Positions 1-11,023 of a DNA stretch of 64,000 bases are shown here, one piece after another. Positions within the stretch are counted from its first letter, which is position 1. Each line of letters begins with the position of its first letter. Under the pieces are notes generated by a model. That model was not told where the DNA came from. It was given only the letters and a program-made list of their open reading frames with translations, and did no database searches. This DNA comes from Rostratula benghalensis (taxonomy: Eukaryota > Chordata > Aves > Charadriiformes > Rostratulidae), in contig VXAI01000039.1 in the NCBI GenBank assembly GCA_013399305.1, positions 5,045,044-5,109,043 of the forward strand. The letters are read 5' to 3'. The position numbers were made by a program, and so were the translations under genes.

Positions 1-574
1 TCTTGCCCCATGTTAGTCTCGTGTTCAGTAATTAGGTGTTGCAATTTTCATCCAAATTTGAAAGAGAATAATTTCAAAAGAAAAAAATCAAAAGGCAAAC
101 ATACAAACTGTCCGAGGATTTAATGCTAATCTCAAAAGGTTTTGATTTTTAAAAAGCTTTTTAGCATTCAAGATGGGGTTTTTTCAGTATGTCTAAGGCT
201 GGTAATAATTAAAAGAAAAATAAATCTAACTCTTGTCTACTACATTGTAGAATTACTTTAATAGATACAAAACCCTATCTGTTTTCTCTTGAGTTTAAGA
301 ATTTACAGGAAACTCTCTCTAGTTAATTTGAAACTTTCTGATAAAAATCTATCTTAAAACATAATATAGGCTTTAAGACAAAATTATTATACGTGTCTAC
401 ATCTTGAGCTCTGAATTTTGTCTTTTAAGTGCGCATCAGTCATCTCTGACTTCAAGTGTGATAAAGAATGCTAGGAAACAGTCTCTAGTCTGAATCCAGT
501 CTAGGTTTGATCTAGAATAAACATCTAATTTTTCACTCTGTAGCCACAGATTTCACTCTAATGCATCTTACAAT
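1..574. other. AT-rich noncoding DNA
   Basis: No repeat family, splice-flanked open frame or RNA gene is visible. The sequence is AT-rich with stops in all frames, typical of avian intergenic or intronic DNA. Confidence 0.6.
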
Positions 575-690
575 GTTTCACTTGAATATTGCCTTCCTGT
601 GTGGCATGATCTAGGTGTTCCTGCTCCGGCAGGGGGATTGGATTAGATGATCTTTCAAAGTCCCTTCCAATCCTTGATATTCTGTAAAAT
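575..690 (+). mobile_element. CR1 LINE 3' terminal stump
   Basis: The stretch matches the last ~110 bases of a CR1 element: it contains CTGTGTGGCATGATCTAGGT, then GGCAGGGGGATTGGA and TAGATGATCTTTCAAAG, and ends at GATATTCTGTAAAAT. The same wording ends the longer CR1 at 39490-40383, so both belong to the same or a closely related subfamily. Only the 3' untranslated end is present, as expected from the extreme 5' truncation usual for CR1. No coding sequence survives. The element runs straight into an A/T simple repeat instead of the usual octamer tail. Confidence 0.9.
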
Positions 691-772
691 AATAAATATA
701 TAAATAAAAATAAAATATAATATAAAAATAAAAAAAAAAAAATATAATATAAAAATAAAAATAATAAACTGA
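688..772. repeat. A/T-only simple repeat (AAATA/AATAT type)
   Basis: About 85 bases made almost only of A and T, built from irregular AAATA, AATAT and ATAAAA units with a run of 13 A near the middle. It directly follows the CR1 3' end and probably grew from its tail; that origin is inference. Confidence 0.85.
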
Positions 773-1935
773 CTTCTACGTAAAACTGGAATTTCAGTTG
801 GTACATGTTACATAAAAAGAGGATATGTACTGCAGATTTATGGCTAGGAAATGGTATTTAAACAACAGCTTTTCTGGTTGTAGCTCCAAAATTAAATGCA
901 TTTAGAGTGCACTTATTCTAAATAGAAAACATCTTGTAGATGCAGTTGGTCTGTTGCATCAAATCACATCCAAATTATTGTTTTTCTGGGCGTAAAGTAC
1001 TGTATATAACTGCAGTTGTGTAATGAAGTGAATATTAGTATACTGCACTTGAAACTTGTACTGTAATTGTAAAGAAAATTACTTTCCTTGGATTCAGTCT
1101 AATATTTTAGTATTAGTTTTAGTCAAAATGAGTCATTTGCATTTATGAAGTCAAGTCCAAAATATGGACATTTTAGCTTTTTGGAAAAATTGAACCTAAA
1201 ACTGAAACAAGGAAATTAATTAAGGTGTGCTGTATTGAGGTTTATATCTGTATACTACAGAATCCAAAGTGCCAGATGAAGATCTTCTTTTAGCTGGAAG
1301 TACCACAATTCCCAATTGAAAAGATAGAAAGCAGAATGTGGAAGAAAGATTTCAGAACTAGCATTTTCTAGGTAAAATGAATGTATGGAATAATTCAGAA
1401 ATCCATACTGGGGGCTAATCTTTAGATTAGTTAAATTTATTTAGCATGTTCTATTTAGCATAAAAATCTTTTAAACTGGAAACAAACTGTTTCTCTTACA
1501 GAATATGTGTTCAATGATGAGTTAATCCTATGGAACAGAATATATAGTCTTCTCTCTTACTCATTTCATACCAGTTCACCCATCATTAGTTGCACAACTC
1601 ACCTGTCAGTCACAAGTAAATTCCACATGGATATTGCTTGCTAATTACTCTAATTTCCTTTTTAAATGAGGAGATGAGACAACAGGCAAGACACTGATGA
1701 TAACAACTTTAAAATAAACCTCTCATCATGCACAGTCATGTATTGATGTTTAACATCTGAATATCAATTTAAACATGGATTAAAAACTGAGGCTAGATTA
1801 GGAACAGTCCAAGTGAAATAACATTAAGCTGATGTAGTTCAGAGAACATAAATTATCCTAAGGAAAAGAAAGGGCAGGAGAGCAGGTGGAATGGAAAACT
1901 ATAGAATATGGGATGAAAGGAAATGATCTGTTTAG
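773..1935. other. Unique AT-rich noncoding DNA
   Basis: Nothing recognisable: no repeat family, no open frame with splice context, no RNA gene. Confidence 0.55.
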
Positions 1936-2005
1936 CATTGAACTGATTCCACTCCCTCGGAAGTCAGTGGTAATTTTGGTTCTGATTTCAGTGGGAACAA
2001 TTAGG
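1936..2005. repeat. Old low-copy repeat, copy A
   Basis: The core GAAGTCAGTGG ... GATTTCAGTGGGAAC resembles an old interspersed sequence common in birds, crocodilians and turtles, in which two GAAGTCAATGG-like blocks are spaced by roughly 20 bases. A second diverged copy lies at 5579-5650 and a doubtful third at 14425-14465. By eye A and B align over about 45 bases with many substitutions. The repeat family is not named because I cannot search a library. Confidence 0.4.
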
Positions 2006-2770
2006 TTAAGTATATTGGAAGCCTAACTTAGATGGTCCTATACTACATCTTAAAATAATTAGAATTCTCAGTGATTGGCTAATTAGATTTTATGTATAGT
2101 TTTTTGTTAAAGTTTTGCTCTGTAATTTTAGAAGAGTCAAGGCAGTAGGAAATTGGCAAGAAAACTACTTGTAGTAGTTTTGACTGATAAAGTTAATAGG
2201 TTAGTTTAATACGATGATTGGAAAATGTGTAAAAATGTTGAAGGACAATAGCTGAGGTAGGTAGTTATAGTGTAACATTGATACTAAGGCTCACACAGAA
2301 AAACTGAATAATAGTCTAATGCTGCGCGTCTTGTATTATTTGTTATAAAAGACAGGAGCAGAAGCAACTATTATTATGTTGTAATAACTCATAAAAGTCG
2401 TGCTTATTTTCTGCGTTCTGTCCTCCTGCTTAGTTGGGTCTAAAAATTCAACAAGAGAGGTGAACCCCTGAGCACACAGCTCCCTTGGGAGCTGCCTTTG
2501 CACCAGTTTGAAAGTGCCCATGTGACCTGACACAACAGCGACAAAGGACGTCTGCTGTGCCCCCTAAGTGAAGGAGTGGATTAAATAGCCTCTTCATTGT
2601 GAGACAATCCCATAAGAAGGATGGATGAATAGAAATGAGTATTGAGCTTCTGCTGCTCAATCTCAGTATGTTTCTTTTTGATATGTATTACCTCCTTGGA
2701 ACCTTGTGTCTTTCTGGTTTTGGTTAATGAGAAAGTTAACAGACTCCTTTTATTTTGACCTTTTCTGCAG
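2006..2770. other. Noncoding DNA with one GC-richer patch
   Basis: Mostly AT-rich. Bases about 2455-2570 are richer in G and C and contain a perfect short inverted repeat (2477-2494). A 65-codon minus-strand open frame (2336-2533) covers the patch, but it has no recognisable domain and no strong splice frame, so it is not called as a gene. Confidence 0.45.
2477..2494. repeat. Short perfect inverted repeat
   Basis: CAGCTCCC and GGGAGCTG are exact reverse complements separated by TT. The loop is too short for a stable RNA hairpin without opening inner pairs; chance or a transcription-factor half-site pair is equally possible. Confidence 0.7.
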
Positions 2771-2844
2771 CTGTTCTCAAATCTTCAGAAACAGTTCAGA
2801 GACACAGATGTATTTATCTTCACCCCCTATGAATGTATGATAGG
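2771..2844 (+). CDS. Candidate internal exon, unidentified gene
   Basis: A pyrimidine-rich tract ends in CTTTTCTGCAG, a good 3' splice site. It is followed by 74 bases and then TAGG/GTAAGT, a near-consensus 5' splice site. Only one of three frames is open across the segment; it encodes about 24 residues beginning LFSNLQKQFRD and ending with TPYECMI, and the final codon is split. I recognise no protein family. Neighbouring sequence is AT-rich and noncoding, as introns would be. Pairs of good splice sites around a short open stretch also arise by chance, so this is a candidate only. Confidence 0.3.
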
Positions 2845-5578
2845 GTAAGTATTGCCCTCCTTTGTTTTAACACCAGTTGAAGCATGATGTAGAAGCTCTG
2901 GTTATTTGCTACTATATTCTTGGAAGCCCTGTCTCTAAATCACATACACTGTCTTTACTCAGGCCACAGTTTCCTTTCAGTATTTCTTAAAATATATAAC
3001 ATAATTACAGTGGCTGTATCTAATTTGGACGGAATAACTGCAAAAAGGGAACTGAAAAACATGTCTTGGTCTTTTTTGGTGTTATCACCACAATAAGAAG
3101 CTTTTTTTCCAATATAATTGCTGGTAATGTTTAAAGATTTTGTTAATTTCAAGCTTAACTATAATAATGGCTTTCTCAGTGACAGAGAAAAGCATATATG
3201 ATTTTAACATTCTGTGAAATGGATATGTAAAATTCTGATATTGTATCCATCAACATAAAGGCCTTGCTTCTGGATGCCAAGGTGACTCTTAAGTTTATGT
3301 AAAGGCAAAACTACAACAAATCAGAAAAAACATTTTGGTTTATTTGATGGAAATTTGTTTCCTTTTAAATGATGGTGGGGATTTGTAGGAAAATCACAAG
3401 TTAGTCCTTGCACACAACTAAATATGGAAATTCGTAAGGGCTTAGTTCACAGGGCTTAATTTGAGCAATTTACATGTTTTCTATTTTCCCAAACTGATTA
3501 GGTATGTGAAGGTCCTGAACCCTGGTCCTTCACCTCATCCTGGATTTTCAGTGCTCACTCTCAGACTAGTAGACACCAACGTTAAGACAACCCTAAAAGA
3601 CAGTACAGACACCTAAGGCATGTTTTTTATCTTGTGCTGTACATACAAGGAGTATTTGCTTCTGGGATTGTTCTGAAGACAAAGAAAATAATGTTAGTGC
3701 TGCTCCAGAGAACTGGGTTCAACCACAGAAATGCATCTAAAATGGCTTTTCTATTGGCAAAATCCATTTTGGGCTGTATTTTTTTTTTGGTTATGTAATC
3801 AAACAAGCTGGCTCCTGAACAAAGAATGCGATCAAAGAGGCTGGTGTCCTTCTGGTAAAACCAGAAAGAAAATACTTTAAAAAAACCTACTGATTTGAGT
3901 AAATTCTGAATCTACTCAGCAGTGAGTAAGGTGCTCTATATTATAGAGGTGATTATATCTTTCATGAGTGACAAAACCAAAAGAATGTGAGTATAGTTCT
4001 GCAAGAATAGAGTTGTTATCACTATTCACATTCCAATTTTTGTAATTAGTTCTTCCTTACCTAGTCTCACCTGCAGTTCCAAATGGATGCAATCTTCAAT
4101 TCCTGTTAGGAACTATTGTGTAAAATCACTATAGCCACTGCAATTTACCCTAGAACTAGCTGTAATTCCTGAGTGTCTGAAAAGATTCTTGTATGGTATA
4201 CATTCGATTTGTAAAGACCTTTGAGATCCTTCTTAACGGATATCTGTATATGAATGCATAATGTCAGTTTTCTATGTTAGATAAAGTGGGGGAAGTGATT
4301 TCTAGCTAAAGCAAGTAAAATAGTGTAAAATTAGACAACATTTTGATAGGAGGGAACAGATCAATTTAGTACTCTTTAGATCTTTTGTTCTCTTCATTCA
4401 CCTTCCTGCCAGTTACTTGATCATCAGCTATTGTGTGTATATGGAGGTAGGAGATGGAAGGGAGAGAAAAAAGCTGACTGAAGGAGAAATAGTGTTGTAG
4501 TTCAATCCTCAGCTAAAAGAGATGCAACACTAATGAAGGCAGATTGTGCCACAGAGGAGGAGCACTGGCTGTTAAAACAATAAAGGACATCCCAGAAAAA
4601 GCTGGAGAATTCACTGTACTAGCTTTAAGACATGGAAAGAAGGGGCAGGGGGCAGAGGGGGACGCATGGGGCTGGCAGCAGGGTGAAGTCAGATGTATTC
4701 TGGGCTGCTCAGAGAAGGTATAACTTTGACTTTATTACTCACACCAGTGACAGTGGTACTAAAAGATTGTTTCATTCCAAAATGCATCCATGCATCCAGA
4801 GACTAATTAAGAAACAGGTTTCTTAGGCAATGCAAAATTACTTACTTTTTTTTTTTCTCCATGTCTCAGCTATCAGCTGGGATACTTGACTTGTTTTATT
4901 TTTTCAGTCTTGAAAAAAGGTATTTTTAACTGAATTTCAATATTTTTTTCCCACAGGTAAAATTTAGCACCAAGAGAAATGCACAGACTTGTGTCTGAAG
5001 AGATAAATTTTTGCTATATAATTGCCAGATGCTTTTACAGTCCTCTTTTAGGGAGGCTTCTATGATTTGTATATATTCTTTGTATGGCTGAATGCTTTAT
5101 TTTGAATTTTTGTAATGTTTACTATTCTTGCATGCCTTTTTTTTTTTTTTGTGTTGTCTGTCTAGAATTTCTCTTCTAATGCAGTACATCCAACTCTTAC
5201 AGATGACTTCAAAACAATTGCCAACATGCCCTTGAACACTGAAAACTGTTAAGTACCGCTGGTAGGTGCCAGTAATTGTTTTCTCAGCACAAACCCCTGT
5301 ATAACTAGGAATTGCACCGATTTCTGATATTTGTGTGTTTGAAATCTTTAAGCCAAAGATCCAAAACAGTATGTTAAGACCCAGTTCCATTATCCACTGC
5401 ATAAAAAGAGGTTGAAAGTAATCATTAATGGACTCTTGATCCAGTTGAGATGCTGAAGCTAATTTGTTTTTTCTTCTTTGTTTCTGAAGCACATAGTCCT
5501 TTATCAATACTGAACTTGTCAATGGGTTATGGATTTTTTTGGTAATTTTTTTCTGTCTTTCTCAAAAGAGTGTAGTCA
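2845..5578. other. Noncoding DNA without recognisable elements
   Basis: Contents: a purine-rich patch near 4440-4480, a G-rich patch near 4640-4680 and a run of 14 T at 5137-5150. The 141-codon minus-strand open frame at 5097-5522 ends in a lysine run that is only the translation of that T run, and it shows no domain. No repeat or gene is supported. Confidence 0.5.
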
Positions 5579-5650
5579 ATGGCACTCCTTTCTCCAGTCC
5601 CCATTGAGATCAATGGCAATGTTGCCACTGACTTCAATGAAACAAAAAAT
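5579..5650. repeat. Old low-copy repeat, copy B
   Basis: CCCATTGAGATCAATGGCAA followed by TTGCCACTGACTTCAATGAA aligns to copy A at 1936-2005. It has the two-block GAAGTCAATGG / ACTTCAATGG pattern of an old sauropsid interspersed repeat. Divergence between copies is high, which points to great age. Confidence 0.4.
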
Positions 5651-7611
5651 CTCATGTCTTTGTACCTTAAAGGAACAATTGAGATAGTTTTGGATTACAA
5701 GTATCCTTTATCAGACATATTGAATTCAATCCATATTCCTCCAAACCAAAGCAAGCAAAAGAGAACATAAAGATCAGATTTAGTGATAGACTAAAAGAGA
5801 TTTCAACTGTAAAATCAGTCAATCTTAAGAATTAATAGATTCAGATGACACATTTAATGTTCTATGAAATGCATGTCACCTTTACAGACATGCATTAAAG
5901 ACGTGCTGTCATGTATTTCAAGCTAGCTGGAAAAGCAGAGATTTTGTATTGTGCAACCTAGAGAATTAAAAATATAATGGCACCTAGTGGTTTTAGTGCT
6001 CCAACTTGTCAGTAAGCATTATAGATAATTGCTACTTGTCTTACTGCCAGTAAATGCCAGTTTCAAAGCTAGATTATGAATTTTCATGAAGTTTACACAA
6101 TTTGTGTAACAATTATGTCTCATTTTCCAGAGCTTTTAAAGTGTGTTACCAATGTGTCTCTTTCTAGATTGGGTCCAGAGATTTGAAAATCTATTTTATT
6201 TTCAGAAGTTTTTTTCCCTATGTAATTATAGAATTTTAGAAATCTTTGCTTCTATACACGCGTCCTGATGTCTTTAAGTTTACATAACTTATGTCAATGT
6301 AATTATTCCTTTGGTTCAGAGTATCTGCATGGGCATCACCTAGTGAACAAAGATGTTTCCATCATTTTTCCTGCATAAGATTTCACTATTTAATTATACA
6401 TTTGTTTGCTTTCATCTCTCTGGATCATTATGACTGTATGCTGGGATTCCCAAAATGGCAATTTTATATGTGCCAAAAGCAAAGGTTGTCTCGTGGCTAA
6501 AGACCAGTAAGATAGTGAGTACTGAAACAGTAAGCATAGTGTTTTGTGTCCAGTAGAGTGTAATTACCTCTTCAGGTCATTTTCTTCTGGATTTAGCATG
6601 ACCAATAAACTGACTGTCTTTAACAATGTTTGATATATGCCTATATTTTCATTTTATAGAGAACTTAAAAAATGTTGGGGTTTTTTCCCCTCTGGACTCA
6701 ATTTTACATGTATTACTAAAATTTCTTTCTCATTTAATTAGCTTCATCTACGCACTGATCACCATATTATCTCAGATTTTTTTATTATATGATCATTCAG
6801 CCAGAGTAAGAATGATTGACCCCCAAATATGTGTAGCCTTTTCAATATTGATAATACACCGTGGTGACAAATATGGTATATATCTGAAATGGTGATTCTG
6901 CAAAACTTAATTAATTAATTCCTAATGAATCTAAGTAGCTTTCATAAAGGTATTGGGCTTTCATATTAAAAAAACACTATAGAGAGAAAGGTGTATAATT
7001 TATACTGCTAGTATGTAGTAACCTTATAAAATTAAGACAAAATACAGTTACCTCATATTTATTTGAATAGGAAATTTCAAAGATTAGAAGACAAGGCTTG
7101 GAGTGATACACTTAGAAAATACCTTCCTGTAAAAAAAGCTCTTGCTGTTTTACATTAAATTCCTCGGGACTCCAAATCTTTACTGCATTAACATCAAAGA
7201 CGGTGATATCTAGTATTACCTTCTCATAAGAACACCCAGTGGGGAAAAAAGTCCACATGCATTTAGAAAATGAGTGATCTAGTGCTATTTTTTTCACCTT
7301 TATTGTCTTTTATAACTATAGAGTAAGGTGCGGGTAATATCTTACATTACTTGGCAGTCACTGATAGCAGAAAGGAAATGTGAATCCTTGTTCTTGTGCT
7401 GTATATTTGTTCCTTGAAAAGGTGAAGATGATGCATACCAGAATCTGAACACTTGCAAATGAATTGCAGCACTGGTGTCTTCAGCAAGTAGGATGATCAA
7501 CTTGGCTGGAAATGTGCTTGAATTGACGACTTTAATCATCACGGTTTGTAAGGCAAACAATGAAATATCAGATGTTCCTATTTAAATCCTACTTAGATAA
7601 GCACAACTCCC
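5651..7611. other. Noncoding DNA without recognisable elements
   Basis: AT-rich, including a TTAATTAATTAATT stretch near 6908. Short open frames are scattered on both strands with no splice or domain support. Confidence 0.5.
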
Positions 7612-7694
7612 TTGCCTTGTCTTGCCTCCTCTCCCCTCTCCTTTCTTTTCCTTTTCCTTTCCCTTTCTTCTTTTTTTTTAATTTTTTTTTTTTT
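7612..7694 (+). repeat. Polypyrimidine tract
   Basis: About 80 bases almost purely C and T on this strand, beginning CTTGCCTCCTCTCCCCTCTC, passing through TTTTCC repeats and ending in long T runs. Such tracts are frequent in vertebrate introns and can form triplex DNA; no function is implied. Confidence 0.8.
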
Positions 7695-8055
7695 GTAATA
7701 TTACAAGAAATTGCATCACACAATGGCAGTAATCAATTTATTCAAGTTTCCATTAACAGCAGTTGCAGTTTGATGTTTGGGTTTCACAGTATTTCAGAAG
7801 CTACCAGTAGCAAGGCACTTGCTTTGAATTTCCAGAACAATTTCAATTCTTCATGCCCAATTGATTCTCCTTTGTTCTTGTCCCACATTACCCTTGATAT
7901 GAAATAACATTCTTCTCTCTTCAATACATAGCCCTTTGCAATTGCCTCTGTAGAGAGAAATCATGTCAAACCTTGGACTTGACTTTTGGTAGGCTAAAAG
8001 TACTATCTCACCCAAAGTAGCTACTTCTCTGTCAAATCTAAGCTCTTCTCCGTAC

Positions 8056-8282
8056 CTGTAGCAGGAGTGATCAGAAGCATGTGTGAAATGTGAAAGCACT
8101 TTGAGCTTTCTGAGGTGGCAGAAATGCTTCTTTCTCTCTGCAGATGTTGAGAAAACCTTGCCCAGCTTCCTCAGAGACTTCTTGTTCTCTTTGAAGGTGG
8201 TGTGGGATTCTCTGGTGCTGAGCGATGCAGCCACATCAGCATAGTCCAACAGAAAAGACATTCTCATCCTCTGTTGGGTTAC
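8056..8282 (-). CDS. Candidate internal exon, unidentified gene
   Basis: Read on the minus strand, CATTACATTGCAG forms a 3' splice site, 227 bases follow, and CTACAG/GTACGG gives a plausible 5' splice site. One frame is open over all 75 codons while the other two stop early. The open frame continues past the donor to 7851, making 150 codons in total, the longest open frame in the window. The predicted piece contains SFLLDYADVAASLSTRE, then a basic KKSLRKLGKVF stretch and a Cys/His-rich end (HFCHLRK ... HASDHSCYR). It is richer in G and C than its surroundings, as coding sequence often is here. I cannot assign a family. Alternatives are one exon of a long minus-strand gene, a terminal exon, or a decayed retrocopy. 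Confidence 0.38.
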
Positions 8283-10680
8283 CTGCAATGTAATGACAGA
8301 CAAGTTTGGCTGTTCCTAATCTAGCTCAAGGGCATAGTAAAGGCTTTTGCTTAATAAAACAATAATGCTGAGTATTCTGACTTGAAATGCTAATAGTATA
8401 GGAACATTCTGAACCTTATTGATTCCTGTGCATCTGGGTTATAATCTGCAGGAGAATGGGTCTTTTAGAATGGAAGTAGAACAGGAGTGGTTGTAGTTAA
8501 TTTCCAAGTTATTAATTTTTATGGTGGGTATATGTATCAATTGCCTAAATTCATTAGGTTCATTAACATGAACTAACTAACATTAAGTTCATTAATATAA
8601 ACTAACGTGTTACTTTGGATAGTGCATTTAAGGGCTAATATGGGTCAAAAATAAGGTCTCAGGAAGGTCTGCCAGTGAAGACTGCCAGTCAGAGATAGAA
8701 ATTCTATTCACAAATAAAAGCAGAACACACAGGAAAAAGGGGCTACTGAAAAGAATGCTTTAGGAAAAAGAGTTACTGATCTTCAGAAAGATACCTTTGC
8801 AATAATTTTCAACATAATTTGAACAAAACATAGAGCAAGCCCATTTTATGTAAACTGCCACTCTGTGATGTGTGTGTTACACCAATTAAGACTCTGTGGT
8901 CTCATCACTAAAGTGAGATTTTGTCATCGATGAGAGTGAGATCAAGATTTTTTCAGTAGTCCAATCTGGACTCATTTACAGCTACTGTAAGGCAGCAGGT
9001 GCTCTTATCCTTTCACTATGCTGTAACTCTTATCCGTGAGTATGACCAAATTAAATCTGAAGAGCATTTTGAAACTCACATGCTTATGCAGAGATTATGC
9101 ATAGTGGCATTCTAGAAAAATTCAGTGAATATAATCCAGAACTGTTACTGCGTGTATGTAAAAACTCTTAAAAATATTAGTAAAGAAATATTTCTGAATA
9201 CAATTTCCCACATTTAATTTTTAAGACTATCAGAGATCAGCATAACATTTTTGAAATTAAGCATAAAGTTTTCAAAATTAATTCAGTTCAAATTTAAATG
9301 TAAAAATTAACATTTCATAATGTGTTAACAATACAGTAGCATTTTGTAAATGTTATTGGTATTTTATTTTTTTTTTTAATTAGTAAATTAACAGGGAAAA
9401 AGTGAGAAAACACCTCTTTTTCTAACCCCGTATCAAGTCTGGGAGATTTTGCTTCCTTAAAAAAATAAAATTAGAGAGACCATTAAATGTTCTCTATTTT
9501 TGTTTTTAAAATCAAAGCTTTATAATATTCCATTAATAAAAAGAAAAAAAATAAAGAAAAGCATTCAAGCCACTTTCCCTAACATTCAGAAATGCAGCAT
9601 GGTATAAAGTCCAAGCTGTACCTGCTTAAACATTAATGTAAGAAAGACTACAATTGTGTGCCAACAGACCTGCACAGAAGAAGGAATATTTTACTTTCAT
9701 TAGTTTCAAATAGAATCTATAAAGACAAAGGTTTTGTGGCAATGTTCTTCCAGTCATTTTTTTTTTAAACAACAAAAATCAAAGGCTTCATTATATAAAA
9801 TGTTACAGGATATATAAACATCTCACCAACTGTTGTTATTTTATCCTGCCATTTAAGAAATGAAGTCTATTTTAGGAATAATAAGGCCTAATTGGGATAC
9901 ATTAGGAGTGCTGTACTATATGAAGTGTCTGATAGGTTTTTGCATGCCAAAGTCCATTTGTCTATGGGATTCTTTGCAGGCAGGCTTAGAACTTTTATGT
10001 GTTTTGAAGCGACTGAAGAAAGTTAAAAGTAGTTCTGCAAAATGTTGGGAAATTTGATAAATTTGGGATTATTTTATGTCTTTTTTTAATAGCCAAGCCA
10101 ATTTGGACACATGTAAGCAGAATAAAGTTGTTGAGGGAAAACATATGTTGATGAAGGATGAATGTTTTAATGACAAACGAAAATAAAGGGTTATAATGAA
10201 CATGAAAAATGTTCTAGTAATGTACTAGCAAATAGAAAAATAAGACTTTAAATTTACATTTAATTAAAATGAATCAGTGTATAAAAGCAACAATTTTTAA
10301 AAGTACAAATATAGTGTTTTCAGCAGTCTACTTACCCTTGTTTATCACAGGTATACTGTAGTATCAGCAAATGACTGTGGAATTCATGATACTTTATTCT
10401 CCCATTCTTCATATTTATTGGGATATAACTTTAGGAAGTGAGGCCATAAATGTTTCCTTTACCTACTAAAAGACATCTCTTTGTTTTTTATTCAATAGTT
10501 ATGCTGCTATTAAAACAATGAAATGCCTAATATCTGCAATGTATAGATGAGTATATTCAATAAAGTATGCACCATGAATTATAATTTTACCTAATCATGC
10601 AGCAAGCTGCTTTTTTGGATAAATATACATCAATGTAGAGCTAAAGTAAAGATACATCATGTGTGGTTGAACTAAAATGC
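8283..10680. other. AT-rich noncoding DNA
   Basis: Unique AT-rich sequence with an imperfect tandem repeat at 8557-8606. No gene or dispersed repeat recognised. Confidence 0.5.
8557..8606 (+). repeat. Imperfect tandem duplication, period 29
   Basis: TTCATTAACATGAACTAAC at 8559 is repeated as TTCATTAATATAAACTAAC at 8588, two differences in 19. A third TTCATTAGG sits just upstream. This is probably a local slippage duplication. Confidence 0.6.
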
Positions 10681-10698
10681 AAAAAAAAAAAAAAAAAA
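10681..10698 (+). repeat. A18 homopolymer
   Basis: Eighteen consecutive A. No LINE or retrocopy is recognised immediately upstream, so it is listed only as a homopolymer. Confidence 0.9.
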
Positions 10699-10988
10699 TC
10701 ATGCCTGAAGATATAAGAATAAAATCACATAAAGAGTATGGCTTAATAAAAAAAAATTAAACATGTCATATAAATGGTAGCATGCAGTTTACCTGTAAAT
10801 GGAAGCAGTAGGATTACTTGAAAGATGCCATTGTTGCTATTGATTTATTTATTTTAAAAAAAATGTTGTCACTCTTATTTTCTTGTTTTAGGAATTGCTG
10901 TATTGGACTACGCCAAAGGCCTGTCTATTTGGGTGTTTTAATTTTGACCTTAGGAAGGTTATTGCTTACTGCATCTGTAGCTGCATTT

Positions 10989-11023
10989 AAAAAAAAAAAA
11001 AAAAAGAAAAAAAAAGAAAAAAA
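10989..11023 (+). repeat. A-rich tract
   Basis: Seventeen A followed by A-runs separated by single G. It could be the tail of an old retrocopy, but nothing recognisable lies upstream. Confidence 0.85.

Noticed and set aside
5097..5522. 141-codon minus-strand open frame
   Set aside because: It ends in a lysine run encoded by a T homopolymer, has no domain or splice support, and its composition is that of random AT-rich DNA.
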